A DNA stretch of 64,000 bases from Dimorphilus gyrociliatus (lineage: Eukaryota > Annelida > Polychaeta > Dinophilidae). The notes beneath the pieces are model-generated. The model had not been told where the DNA came from. It did not search any database and was given only the letters and a program-made list of their open reading frames with translations. A program made the position numbers and the translations under genes. Location of the stretch: contig CAJFCJ010000010.1 of assembly GCA_904063045.1 (NCBI GenBank), positions 1,364,001 to 1,428,000 on the forward strand. Reading direction: 5' to 3'. Positions 1 through 11,597 of this stretch are shown here, in pieces; positions within the stretch are counted from its first letter, which is position 1, and the number at the start of each line of letters is the position of its first letter.

Positions 1-1875
1 TATATTCGCCTACACTCTATTTGAACAGTACTAACCAATATGTTGTAACTCGAAGTTATTAATTATATCAATCATAAGAGTATATGTTTAGACTTCTATC
101 ATCAAAGACAAATTGTCAGACCTATAATTAAATGGTATTTAAAAAAATAAAACGACAGGAAAAATGAAGAGTGGGAAGAGGAAAAGAATATGTGAAAGGT
201 ATGAGTATTATTATATGAGTTTACAAAGTTGCATGCTTAGTTTGCATTGAGGTTGTGACTACATGCGTTTTCCATCACTAATTACTTGCAGTCGAATGGG
301 TATCCGCCCTATTTCGCTTGATAAAAAAGAAAATTTTTATCATCTTAGTTGAGATTAAGTTTTATGAATAGATACTTAATCATTTTAAAATTATTGAATA
401 TAAAAAATATAGTGAAAAGAGTAAATTTTTTCTATAAATAACAACACAAAAACACAAAAGAAACAAAAGAAAAAAACAACATTAACAACAAAAAAAAAAA
501 GAAAAGTATTTGTCGGATTCATTTTATTAATTTTATACCACTGAATTAAAGGAAATCCGCTCTGACTTACTGCTTTCTTCTCTCACCAAATAAACATAGA
601 CGCTTCCTTGAATTCATTCTGACATATCAAATGAGGAATAAAATTATAAACTTACGCATAAACTACGATTTATCGTCTTTTCTCCCTTCAATTTTTCTCT
701 AACATATATTTAATATATTAATTATATTATATCCTACTTCAAATAAATACAATTGTATATATCATTTTATGTTTAATATAAACATAGTTGTAATCGAAGT
801 CAAGTTTGTCTGTTTTCTATAAACTCCTTTGTAATCTATATAAGGTATATACATTTACATTCATATCGTATATTTTAAGGGCAATTTAAGCTTTATTACA
901 TTAACTCTTATACAATTATACTCTTTTAGTTCATTTATGTGCATTTCTTTTTTAAATAGATTCATTTTACATCATCTCTTTTAAGGTTTTCTTTTTAATT
1001 TAAGCATTAAAAGACACAATTACTTTACTTGTCAGTGCCTTTTCCGCTCCTTGAGTTCAACTTTATTAAATTATTAATGGTAATTCAAATTTTTTCTTTT
1101 AACTCTTCCTTCATAGATCCATTAGATGGCTCTGTAATGCTATTTTCAATGAATGAGGTAAAGGAAAAACAAAAATTTATTATCAAGATAACATATATTG
1201 ACCGTAAGATGGCGCTATTAATCATTTTTTAATGAAAATTGAGCGCTATCTTTCTTTTTTTGGGTTTTTCAGATGAAATATCTAAACGAACTTTTATTTA
1301 AATTTCATGAAAGGATCAAAAAGGGAGAAAAGGTAAGAAGAAGAATCTTGAAAGTATATGAATTGTTTACTTTCAATTATTAAGGAACAGTAAAGTATAT
1401 ACCTTAATTATAAACAGAAAGAAAGAAAGCCTAAAGCAATCAATTTTAAACGACTTTCATGATAAAGTAAAAATAATAAAGAGTTGAAAAAGAAAAGGTG
1501 AGAAAGAGGATTGAAAACAATTTTCACCAATTACTTAGAAAGTGTGAACGGTCTGGAAAACGGGTGAAAAACTTGAATAACATTTGTTTTATATTCAATA
1601 CTTGTTTCTTTTTTTTTGATTTATTAAGAAAAATAGAAAATGTTAATATTATACAACTTTTTTCAATTGATTAGAATTGCAATAAGCTGTAATCAAAATG
1701 TAAACAAAACATAGTATATAATTAAAAAATGAATAAATAATAGAATGTATAAATAGAGCCGTAAGCAAGAGAATTGAAAGGCAGCAAAAAAGAGTAAAAG
1801 CGTTGAAAATGGAAGTAGAAGATAGATCAGCAAAATTGGTTAATTGTTTGAAGTCATAATATTTTCCTTCTAACG
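1..1875. other. AT-rich intergenic region
   Basis: I see no coding region here. The 67-codon open frame near 1029-1232 has no family resemblance and no splice context. The only notable element is an AGATGGCG core at 1206-1215 (see findings). The left edge may hold the flank of a gene outside the window. Confidence 0.6.
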
Positions 1876-3348
1876 TTATTCGATGTAAATATCTTCGGTC
1901 GGATGTGCATAAGTCATATATTGTTGATAGTACTTTTTAAAGGCATCACTAAAATACAGATTCATTCATATGAAATAAAATCTTTATCTTAAAATTAGAG
2001 ATAATCATATCATACCCTATTGAATCGGCAACGCAATTCGTTGAGTCTTCTCCGTGGAAGACGTGGCAAGCAAATTTATGTTCTAAAGGATGTTTTGTGA
2101 TGAAAGCGAAATAGCGGTCATTTTCAGGTAAGCATCCACAAAATGATAAATTCTTCAGAGAATATAAATGCTCTTCACTATCTCCGCGAACTTTGCTAAG
2201 TAATCTTTCTAAGCGGCGACGAACGTCGCTTGGAGATTCAGGAGGAGTTGATCCTGCCCTCTTTAATCGTCAAAGTAGTACTCATTAGCTATTTTATTTA
2301 TTATCGGATAAAGAAACTCTTACTTTATCTAAATTAAGCATTCGGATGCCGTTTTCATTGACAATCAGCTTACAATTAGACGGCTTTGAGTTCATTTCCT
2401 TCCTAATAGCTACAACCTGTTTCAATAATAATAGTAATGATAATAATAATCTTAAGGCTTTGATAAGTTGAGTAACAACCTGAAGAATCGATTCTCTTAA
2501 GATATTTGTTCCGCGGTGCTGCTTCACCTCAACTGAACCATAATACTGCAGAAGAAACGCCCTGGATTTGATTGATGAACCATCTGGAATGTAAATATTC
2601 ACTTTATATATTTATATGTATAAGTTGTATATTAATGTTTATTTATTAATTTACAGTATTTTTGAAAGCTTACCATACAACAAACTGAGATCTGTGACGT
2701 AAGCTGCAGGAAATATACCTTTCTTTCCAGTTGTTAAATTTATACCGACGCACCAAAGGTCTTTATCTTCTTCCTGAACGTGTAAAGAGTCTCCTATCTC
2801 TATAAAAAGCTCGTCTTCATGCTTAGGAATAAATTTATGGCATCCTCTGTGAGTTGGTTGGAGTTCTTCAATACCATTTAAAGTTGAGGCATCATCTGAT
2901 TCGAATTTTTGTGAATTTTCTGGTAGGAAAGCTTCTGCTCGTGCTTTCTTCTCACTTTCCTCTGATGATGTCGAGCAAGTGCTTTTCTCTAAATCAGAAT
3001 CTGCTGCCCTCCAAAGCGGATCAGCTTCTTGAAGTTCATCACCTAAACTTTTTGTTGTTAAATCTGAGTTTATTTTACTAGTAGATTTTAATTTATTTGT
3101 CGTCCTTCTAGGGGAATTCCTTGGGGAAACTCTTTCATAAGCGTCTAGTTCTTCATTTTGAGAATCATGGGTTAGCCTGACAAATAAAAAAATTGATTAT
3201 AAATAGGAAGAAACGTATTCTACTCTAATATTTGTATATTGTTGTATTCTGCTTATATTTAGCAATCAAAGTATTCTTATTAAAAAGAAAAGATAGTATT
3301 CTCTAACCTATAACGATGTGGATTTACTGTTCCTGCGTTCATCTTCAT
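1876..3348 (-). CDS. MAPK8IP1: JNK-interacting protein 1 (JIP1)-type scaffold, six exons
   Basis: Coding exons 3348-3308, 3176-2674, 2583-2480, 2416-2324, 2260-2016 and 1948-1876 sum to 1059 nt, giving 352 aa. JIP1 scaffolds JNK-pathway kinases and links cargo to kinesin-1 in the cytoplasm. The start gives MKMNAGTVNPHRYRLTHD; its RLTHD matches the N-terminal motif of vertebrate JIP1. Residues about 121-180 form an SH3 domain (HEDELFIEIGDSL, a W, GIFPAAYV). Residues about 190-350 form a PTB domain (YYGSVEV, LKNLSFCGCLPENDRYFAFI). The protein ends in the family C-terminus PTEDIYIE. The 63-nt intron at 2479-2417 is in frame and could be missed by gene callers. The linker at residues 20-120 is polar. 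The RPKRPTTLNLF-type JNK-binding motif is not visible, and the protein is about half the length of human JIP1 (711 aa). Family assignment is very secure; exon ends follow splice consensus and frame. Confidence 0.93.
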
Positions 3349-3649
3349 TTTGCAGGCCACCAGCCCGAAATCAATAAACTTCAGACATTAGATAATTTAT
3401 TTCAATTGCGCCATCTACCGGCTAATTGCCACTGTTTCTCCAAATATTAGGACCGAATTTAAAAAAAAATTAGATTTACGAATAGCGTCCCTTGAAATTT
3501 CAAAAGTTTCATTTTATTTATAAACTTTTCAACATATTATGAAAGGAAAAATTTCAAAATTTGTTTAATAAATCAAGTGTTTAGTATGAATTTTTTTACT
3601 GTATGAAGAATCGCTTGTTAGGTTAGAATTTGTCATTAGTAGTCGCTTT

Positions 3650-4919
3650 TTAATTAAGGGTGCACACATAATGAATAAATCTTCGGAATATTGGATTACC
3701 GGATTCTTCGCAGTGAGTATCTTCATTACTTGGTTGATATTCTGGTACTAAGACCTTAAATCCAACTCCTTCAAGTATTTTGATAGCGTCTTTCTTATTT
3801 AAACCCAATCCAACGGTATGTTCTTTGTTAAATTCGGCAGTTGGACCAAAACAAAATAAATCGTTAAATTTAGAAAATATTGTTGACACGTCACCAACGA
3901 AATCTCTGTCGAATCCATCAACGCCACCTTCAAATAGCGAAAAAGTTCCGTCCGGTTTCAAAACCTTCACAAACTGCTGCAAAGCTGTCATGGGCTTTTT
4001 CACATGATGCAACATCCTAGAAGCATGAACATAATCAAATTTTCCTGTCCATTCTTCAGGCAAAGCCAAAACGTCCGCAACTGAAAAGCTTACATTCTTT
4101 AATCCTAGTTCTTTGACCTCTTTATTGGCATCTTCAATGGCTTCTGCAAATGGATCAGCTCCTTGGAAAGTAGAATTGGGAAATTGTTTCGCCAAGGTTA
4201 TGAACAAATGACCATTTCCACATCCAAGATCCAGAGCATTTATGCCTTTTTCTAGACGCTGAACTAAATTAGGAACACTTTCGTAAGTTTTTTTAACTTT
4301 GCTCCAGTCTGGAATTTTCGGATGAACGTGCTTATGGCCATGACCATGCTTACTTTTATGACCATGTCCATGTCCTTCACCTTCACCTTCACCTTCGCTT
4401 TCTGTACACATATATCACGTAATTATGTGAAAAAAAATTATCAAAAAAAATCCAACCTGCATTTGCTCTCATTCTTGCTGTATGAGGATCAAATTCGTAA
4501 CCGTCCGGTCCATTAATTTTCATGCATGCAATTAATTTTGGCACCAACTTGCTGTACTCAGGTGTCATTAACATGAATTGTGTACCAAATCCATTTACCA
4601 AAGTTTTTTTTCGGTATTCAGGTAGAGTGTACTTTTCTGGTACCTCATTATTTATTGAGTCGATTATGCCTCCAGAAACCATTAAACTTAGCCATTCTTT
4701 CAAATAATGTTCTTTAACTTTGGCCTTTTGTCCCAATTCCTCACATGTGAATTTACCAGTACTTAATATTTCTAACAACTTCAGTTTGGATCCAATAACA
4801 ATTCCCAGGCCTGTAAATGTTGAAGTCAAAATGCCGTTAATACGGTCGTCAAAAGCTTTCATTTTTCCATCATCATCTAAATTTGGAGAACAATCTGGAT
4901 ACGAAAGTTTATTCGACAT
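3650..4919 (-). CDS. Winged-helix SAM-dependent methyltransferase, two exons
   Basis: Exons 4919-4457 and 4401-3650 give 404 aa. Residues 1-154 resemble the winged-helix dimerisation domain of Rv2258c-like methyltransferases (KVKEHYLKEWLSLMVSGGII). Residues about 208-400 form a class I SAM-binding fold with motif I ALDLGCGNGHLF (about 210), an acidic GADPF strand, and DYVHASRMLHHV. The substrate cannot be told from sequence. The exon junction falls inside an unusual linker (residues about 155-182): four Glu-Gly/Ser-Glu units followed by eight His spaced mostly by Gly or Lys, a likely metal-binding or flexible segment. The intron (4456-4402) starts GTTGGA and ends ACAG. The ATG at 4919 is the first in frame. 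The 3' end lies 300 bp from the JIP1 start. Confidence 0.88.
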
Positions 4920-5360
4920 GCTTGCTTTACGTTTTATGTTATTCGCTAAATGAAGGTAAAATAAATGACCGTATCTGAATTTATTTAATCAACTTACAAA
5001 TTTCCGGTATTTATAAGCAAAAAATCAGTAAAACACACATTACAACACGTTTACCAGCTTTTTTGATAGCTAGGTTAGAGCTCCAGAGGAAAAATTATAG
5101 AAATAAATCAAAGAGGGAAGTCCGGATTTTTATTTGGGCGGCAAGATTAATTCTTTTAATTCTTTATCCAATTTAATTATATCAGAAAAGTTCACTTATC
5201 AATAGGATTAATAATAAAATTCAGTAAACAATTTATAGCATTATATAAATAATATTCACTTTTTCCTTCACTACAAAGAACTAGATTGGACATTTATAAA
5301 AAAAAAATCCCCAAATACTGTATATTCTAAAATTAACATACGATATATACTGTTTATATA

Positions 5361-5406
<46 letters not shown>

Positions 5407-5490
5407 ATATAGATATTTTAATATGCAAACAAGAAAGCAGAGAAAGTTAGTTGTTTTTGTTTTTTTAAAGAAACTCAGAAAGAAAATAAG
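4920..5490. other. Intergenic with TA microsatellite
   Basis: No gene is seen between the methyltransferase start and the arrestin stop. A pure (AT)n tract occupies about 5363-5404 and is preceded by two TATACTGT motifs, the recurring element described in the findings. Confidence 0.7.
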
Positions 5491-7668
5491 TTAATTCTTT
5501 GGCTTGTCAGCTCTAAATACAGCCTCACGGAGATCGTTAACGTCCAAATGTCCGGCGGAAGCTCTTGCAATAGCACCTCGAACTGTTAACTGAGGTCCAA
5601 CAGAACTTGGTCTTCTTACAGGGACAGTACCAATAACTATTTCCAATGGGACTTCTAACTCTTTCCCCGGACCTTTTGGGACGACGATAAGCTGTGATAG
5701 ATTATAAAGAATTAATAGGTTAAAATCCAGCTTTAGGTAGTGAAATATGAAAAAAATTTTCAAAATATTTTTAGTCCAATGAAAATACACAAGAATATGA
5801 AATTCTGAAATATCTAGGCACCTATGTTTATTCAAGTGTCGCATAAGCAAAAAAGATATAATATGTTTATAGCAAATGTTTATACTTATACATAGGATGA
5901 CTTGAAACAGTTACAGTCTATGTTCTATTTTTATATGATTTTCTTTCAATATTAAAAAAAATTCCAAGAAATTAAGCATTGTATTTACCGTTAGGATATA
6001 GCGAACATCGATAAACTTGCATCCAGCTCCTAAGTGGGATGGAACTACGGGCGGAATATCAGTTATCTCTCCAACCCAACTTTCAGTTCCCGCACCAATT
6101 TCTTTATTCCTTGAAACACCTTTGAGAGGTGTTGAATGTCGTCTGGTTTGTTTATCGGCCTTATAAATGACTTGTTGGCTGAGAATAATTCGTGCTGATT
6201 TTACTCTCGCTCCACTCTCATTTTTGATAATAGCTGTAAAGGGCACAGATAGGCCCGGGGCAGTAGACCGCCTATCAACAGATAAGGAAGCGGATATTCG
6301 TCCTGATTTAAAACAAAATAGACCCGGTGTTGTTTCGCCAGCATTCTCAGCTGCTTTCTGTTAAAGATCATCATCTTAAGTTATATCTCTTTATATATAT
6401 TTATGCAATAAGAAAATAATACTTAAAAAAAATCAAAACTGTTATATTGTGAAGCTATTACACTGTAATCACAGTTTTCAAGATGACCTTATAAACATTC
6501 ATCTTACAAAACTTTGGTTATCATGGCTATCTGTAGTCTTTCCAAGCATCTCAACAGGTTTTAAATTTCTCAAGACCTAACGTACGTCCAAAACAAACAA
6601 ATCGACTACTATTTACTCTAGATCAAGTTTTTTCACTTGCACTTTTCTTAAACGTATATAAAATAAATCCTTTGTTTTCAATCATACTCTATTAATATTA
6701 CAAAAAACAAAAACAAAATTCTAGTATTCACCTTTGCATCAGGATCAGCATTCAAATCCAAAATGCCTTTTACATTGAATGCCTTTACTGCTTCAATGTT
6801 GTCCTTCCCGAAGGGTCTCTCTATAACCACTTTTGCCCAGTATTGAACTCTCCCGAACTGGCCGTCGAAAGAGGCTGGAGCAAATGGAGGTAGTCTAACT
6901 TTGAAACGATGCGTATGTTTTCCACTTGGAAGATGACCGTCTGGTCTACATAAAATTATCGTTTCGTCCATATATATTTCAGCATCTTTGTGGGATAAAG
7001 TACTGGCCGAGCCCTTTGTATATGCCCTTTTCTCATCCCAATGACACCTTGCTAAACCATGTATGTTAAGCTTGATAGCTGTTTTGGCGTTGAAGATTAT
7101 CAGATTATTTAAAGCTATGTATGTATTTTTTTGAAGGAGAAATTCATAAATTCCACATTCAAAAGATAATATTTAATTAACCTACAAAAATTAGGTGGTA
7201 ATTAGAAAATTTACAGAATCAAGACTTTGAAGGCCAATTGCTTTTATTCAGTTGATTTTTCCACGAAATACTGGCATTATGGCACTTTAATGAGCCTACG
7301 AGTAACTTTTTGCAGATGTTATTTTCGTCTTTATTTCCTTCGTGACGTCATCATCTTCCTCAAAGTATGTAATTAGCATTTAGTTATATGAACAATACAA
7401 AAAGTAGCAGTATAAAATCTCATATCAATTATTACACCACTTCAATGTTTCTTTTTTTTTCTTTTTTTTATCTCATAAAAAGTATTAATCAACTCAACGA
7501 AAAAAGGAAATTAGTTGGAAAAGATGAAACACTATTATAGCTATTACCTTTTGCTTTAATATCTGAGTTTGTAACGATTACAACTCCTCCTGAAACCTCG
7601 CCACCAGCTGAAAAAGTAGCTGAAGCTTCGGAGAAGAATATCTCCAATACACGTACGTCCTTCGCCAT
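5491..7668 (-). CDS. Alpha-arrestin (arrestin-domain-containing protein), four exons
   Basis: Exons 7668-7548, 7078-6732, 6357-5989 and 5691-5491 give 345 aa. Alpha-arrestins are membrane-trafficking adaptors that usually bring NEDD4-family ubiquitin ligases to cargo. The N-lobe spans about residues 1-155 (AGGEVSGGVVIV, AIKLNIHGLARCHWDEKR, HTHRFKVRLPPFAP, GRVQYWAKV). The C-lobe spans about 156-320 (GLFCFKSGRISASLSVDR, PPVVPSHLGAGCKFIDVRY, LEVPLEIVIGTVPVR). I chose the ATG at 7668 because the frame upstream has only a non-ATG start. The first intron is long for this window (469 nt). After the C-lobe only about 45 residues remain, and they contain no PPxY motif. Similarity is to ARRDC2/3/4-type proteins, but orthology to one of them is not resolved. 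Confidence 0.9.
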
Positions 7669-10138
7669 ACTGCAACTGGCCAAAACAACACCGCAACAGC
7701 AGCGGCGCGCAACCGATCAAAAAATAAAAGGCCTGCCTTAGAAAATGCTTCGCACCTGCTTATAACTTGTGTGAATTTTTCAGATCGTCTTTCCATGAAA
7801 ACTAAATTTATTATACGGCATTCTTGACTAGGGCAGGCTTATCTGTCAATTAAGTTTTCACAAAATTTCATTACATAGGCTTAGAGTAACTGCAAACTCT
7901 TAAGTTTCCTACACAATAACCTATTCCAGCACATTCTCCGTATATTTATTTATAAATATGCTTCTATATATACTGTATATATATATATATATGTTTGTAT
8001 GTGTATGTGTATGTCACGTGATATACAGCTTATTTCATATTTTTGCAAATAAATTGCTTTAAGAACTACTTAACATACTCGTATACGAAGATACCCTCTT
8101 CAAATATATATATATACAAAGTATGGCAATAAATTAAATACTAATATGTTCTTTTCAACAGAGAAAAGTTTAACTTGTAACATCAATAAAGCCTATATCA
8201 AACGATTACTGGAATAGGGAAATCGTTCTCTGTTTAACGTAGTATATACAAGTAATCAATCAGTACAGTGCACTCTTCATACTTCTCTTAACAAATTTTA
8301 TAAACTATATGTTACCACTTATCACTTAAAATTATATGATTAATGTCCATTACTTTGCGAGAAGGTAAAGTTCAAAAAGAAAACTTTAATCACAATAAGA
8401 ATTTTGAACTTAATAAAATCAAAAATTGCTTAAGAGAGTATTTCCATGAATCAGCTTTTAAGCTAAGTACAACCTCAAGTACACTTATTCTTAGTTGCTG
8501 CAGTTTTTAATAACAATAAGGAATGAAAACGTAATATTTAAATAATAGAAATCTTCAAAATCATAGTAATATAAGAGGAAAAAGAATAGATAAGCTTTGT
8601 TTCCCTCTCCCTTCCCCCTCCCTTCCCTCAATTGATAGTTTGCTTGTAAATAGTAGATAAGCTTGTGAGAAAAAAACCCTAGTATCTTTTTCTTTTAAAT
8701 ATGTAATTAGATAAATAAAGACTCAACTGATTGACTTCAATTTTAATCCAAGTGCATAGATAATTTTAATCTGTAAGATCTTCTTTCAAAGTCTAACATT
8801 ATTTCTCTTTTACAATATTACAGTTAACAGAAGGAGAAAAAAGAGAGTAATGCTACAGATTGTTTTTAATGTATACTACGAGTATACAGCCCATACGTAT
8901 TATATATATATATGTGTATTATAACCTTTAGATTTCAATTTATTGCTAGCTCAAGAGAATGGAAATCCCAAAAGAAAAAACATAAGAAAAAAAAAACAAA
9001 ACAAAATATAAAAAACAAGATTGTAAAACTCTACCTGAACACATCAGACCAATGAGAGAAAAGATTAACAAAACATTTGGTGTTAAATTCTAAGGCTTTG
9101 TTTTTATTTTAACTCTTTTCTATTATGCCTGTTTATTCTAAGTTTGTTGGAAAATCAACTTTTTTTCTTTAAAAAGTTTCACAGCAGTTAAAATTAACTA
9201 ATCACCTAATAAATAAACTTTATTTAAAAAAAAATATATGTGAAGGCCTATAATATGGAATATATTTATTGCCAACGCCCTGTAATCCGAATCAGGCCAG
9301 ATGAGTGGGTATTAATATTTCCTGCGTATATTTTACGAATTTTAATTATAATCTGGTTGTTTCCTTTTGCCTTAAACTTTCATTTAATATCGATACGTTG
9401 GTGTTTATTTATATAAAGTAAGAGAGAAAGTAATGTATTAGGCCATTTTAGAAATTATTTAAATTTTACTTTTTAAAGAGAAATTGAAAAATGTTTAACT
9501 AGAAAAGTTTAGAAGACTGTGGATGGAAGAAGATAAAATATCGATAAGAAGTTACTCAGTCCATTAGGCTTTAACTCAAAAAAATTAGTTTATCGTATAG
9601 GCTGATGTTCTAAGGAAAACAGATTTCTTATTGCAATTCGGATATTTGGAAGGTAATGTGTTGTAAACAAATTTTCTCTTTACACCTAAGGAAGTGCAAC
9701 TTTCAGGTTTTTATAATCAAATTATGTATCTGAATGAGTCGCTAGAGGGAGCTATTTATCCTTAGTAAGTTTTGTAATAGACTCATCTCAAAATAGCGTA
9801 ATAAATAATAATAAATGAATATACAAGAAAATATAAATTGTTTATAGGCAAAGGATAAATAACATATGTATCCTTTTTACCTAATTCTCTTTACTATCTT
9901 AAGGAAAAACTCTTTCTAAACGTTCGTAGTTGAAATAAAAGTAAGTCTAGCATAGATTCCCTCTTTTTCTATTTACCCAATATGTATTATGTAACCAATT
10001 AAGTTAATTTTTTACTTAAATTAACAATTAAAAAAATCTCAATAGTATTTCATAAAAATTAAGCTATTTTCTCTTTCTCATTGTTGTAGTTATGTTTCGG
10101 AATGGTAAAAGTTTATGAACAAAGCTGGTAAGTCTTCT
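7669..10138. other. Intergenic, 2.5 kb, AT-rich
   Basis: No coding region recognised. It holds a TATACTGTATA element running into a (TA)n tract (7971-7993), a palindromic TCACGTGA E-box at 8014-8021 about 350 bp upstream of the arrestin start, and a polypyrimidine stretch near 8604-8640. Confidence 0.6.
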
Positions 10139-11597
10139 TTAAACTCTGTTTTCCAAGGCTCTAAGCATTGACGAGATTTGAAGTATAACAACATGAATAT
10201 CTGGTCTGTCTTCGGCGTTAATATGAAGCATATCATTAATTAGACGCTTTAACCCGTCGGAATATGGCCAATCAGTCGGAAATTTTATTCGTCCAGCAAG
10301 AACAGCTAGAGCAATACTATCTCCCTTGCAATATGTTTCATCAAAAGGAGATTCTCCACAGCATATAGCATAGAGTGTACATCCCAAAGACCAAATGTCG
10401 GTTTTCTCGCTTATTCCACTGCCGATTTGCACGTTGAATAGTTCTGGGGGTCTGATGGGGTTAGGCACGTTCTGGAAGTTATTGATCGAACTCGAAAGAA
10501 CAGAAAGAGCCAGAGAAATATTTGATATTTTCAGTTTTAATCATTCTCTGACTCTCTCTTTCTTTCCAACCCTTTCCTATCTAATTATAAAAAATATTCT
10601 GATAATTTTAGTACTTAGAAAAGATTATGTAAAAAAAGATTATTATTTTGGGGAAATATTTCTCATAAAGTCTTTTGCAAATCTCTTCAACTGGTATATT
10701 CTTAGCCACAGGTGCCAAAACATATTTTCTTTACTTGTTTATTTGAAATCTTTCAACTTAATTTCCCAAACCATTTTTATAAATATTTCGTGTTTAACTA
10801 TTTTTAGTGCGGCAACACCTGAAAATTATACTCATAGATTTCGTGTTTTGTGTTACACAAATAGGAAAGGGTCGTTTCTAATTAATTATTAAATATTTAT
10901 GTTTTCCAGAACGCTACCTATAAGGCATTGAGCATCTCTCGTTTACTTCATCTTGAATCACAAGAGCTTGCCGACTGTTGTCGATGACAGGTCTGGAAAG
11001 AGCAGCTGATCCTAAATCCATTAAAATCGCCTCCTCTTCGTCAGTTAGTAGAACGTTATGGGGTTTCAAGTCTCTGTGTGCTACAGAAGGATTCAAAGTA
11101 TGTAAGGCGCAAACACCCTCGCATATCTGTTCAAATAATGAGAGAACTTCCACTTCACCAAGAAATTCTCCTCTTTTTCTTATCCTTAATACATGATCGA
11201 ATAGAGTGCCCCTACGATAGAAAGGCATGACTAATAAGGCCTCGGATTGAGGAGAGTTTGGTCCTTGATAACCTGAAAGTTTTTTTACAATTGTATATTA
11301 ATGTAAAAAAAATTCAATTCGCTAATATAAACTAAAGATACCCTTAAATGGCACTAATTCCGAACATTCCAGTGAAATTATTCGTTCATGCTTTACCCGT
11401 TTCATAAAATCAATTTCCTTTGCAGCTATCTCTTCATCCTTTACATTGTGACAATTAATACGTTTCAAAGCGAATAAATTGGAATTATCATCTTCAATCA
11501 AATCAATCCGACTGAATCCCCCTTCAGCTAAATGTGATCTGATGTAAAACTTTCTATTGTCGACATATATCGTTTCTTTACCACAAATACAACCCAT
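10139..11597 (-). CDS. STK16: Serine/threonine kinase 16 (NAK family), three exons
   Basis: Exons 11597-11342, 11272-10918 and 10451-10139 give 307 aa; human STK16 has 305. It is a membrane-anchored kinase of the Golgi/secretory pathway. The start MGCICGKETIYVDN gives Gly2 for myristoylation and Cys3/Cys5 for palmitoylation, so I prefer it to the in-frame ATG nine codons upstream. Kinase motifs: AEGGFSRIDLI (first loop Gly replaced by Ala), ALKRI lysine, AHRDLKPHNVLL catalytic loop, MDLGSA in place of DFG (as in other STK16 proteins), then RPPELFNVQ, DIWSLGCTLYAI and the CKGDSIALAV segment typical of STK16. The second intron (10917-10452, 466 nt) is much longer than the first. Confidence 0.95.

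Noticed and set aside
3780-4953. Several plus-strand frames opposite the methyltransferase
   Set aside because: They are shadows of a well-supported minus-strand gene.
7669-7683. Arrestin start five codons further upstream
   Set aside because: That codon is TTG; the first ATG is at 7668.
10395-10892. 165-codon plus-strand frame across the STK16 intron
   Set aside because: It starts inside and antisense to STK16 exon 3, then runs through AT-rich intron sequence; no family resemblance.
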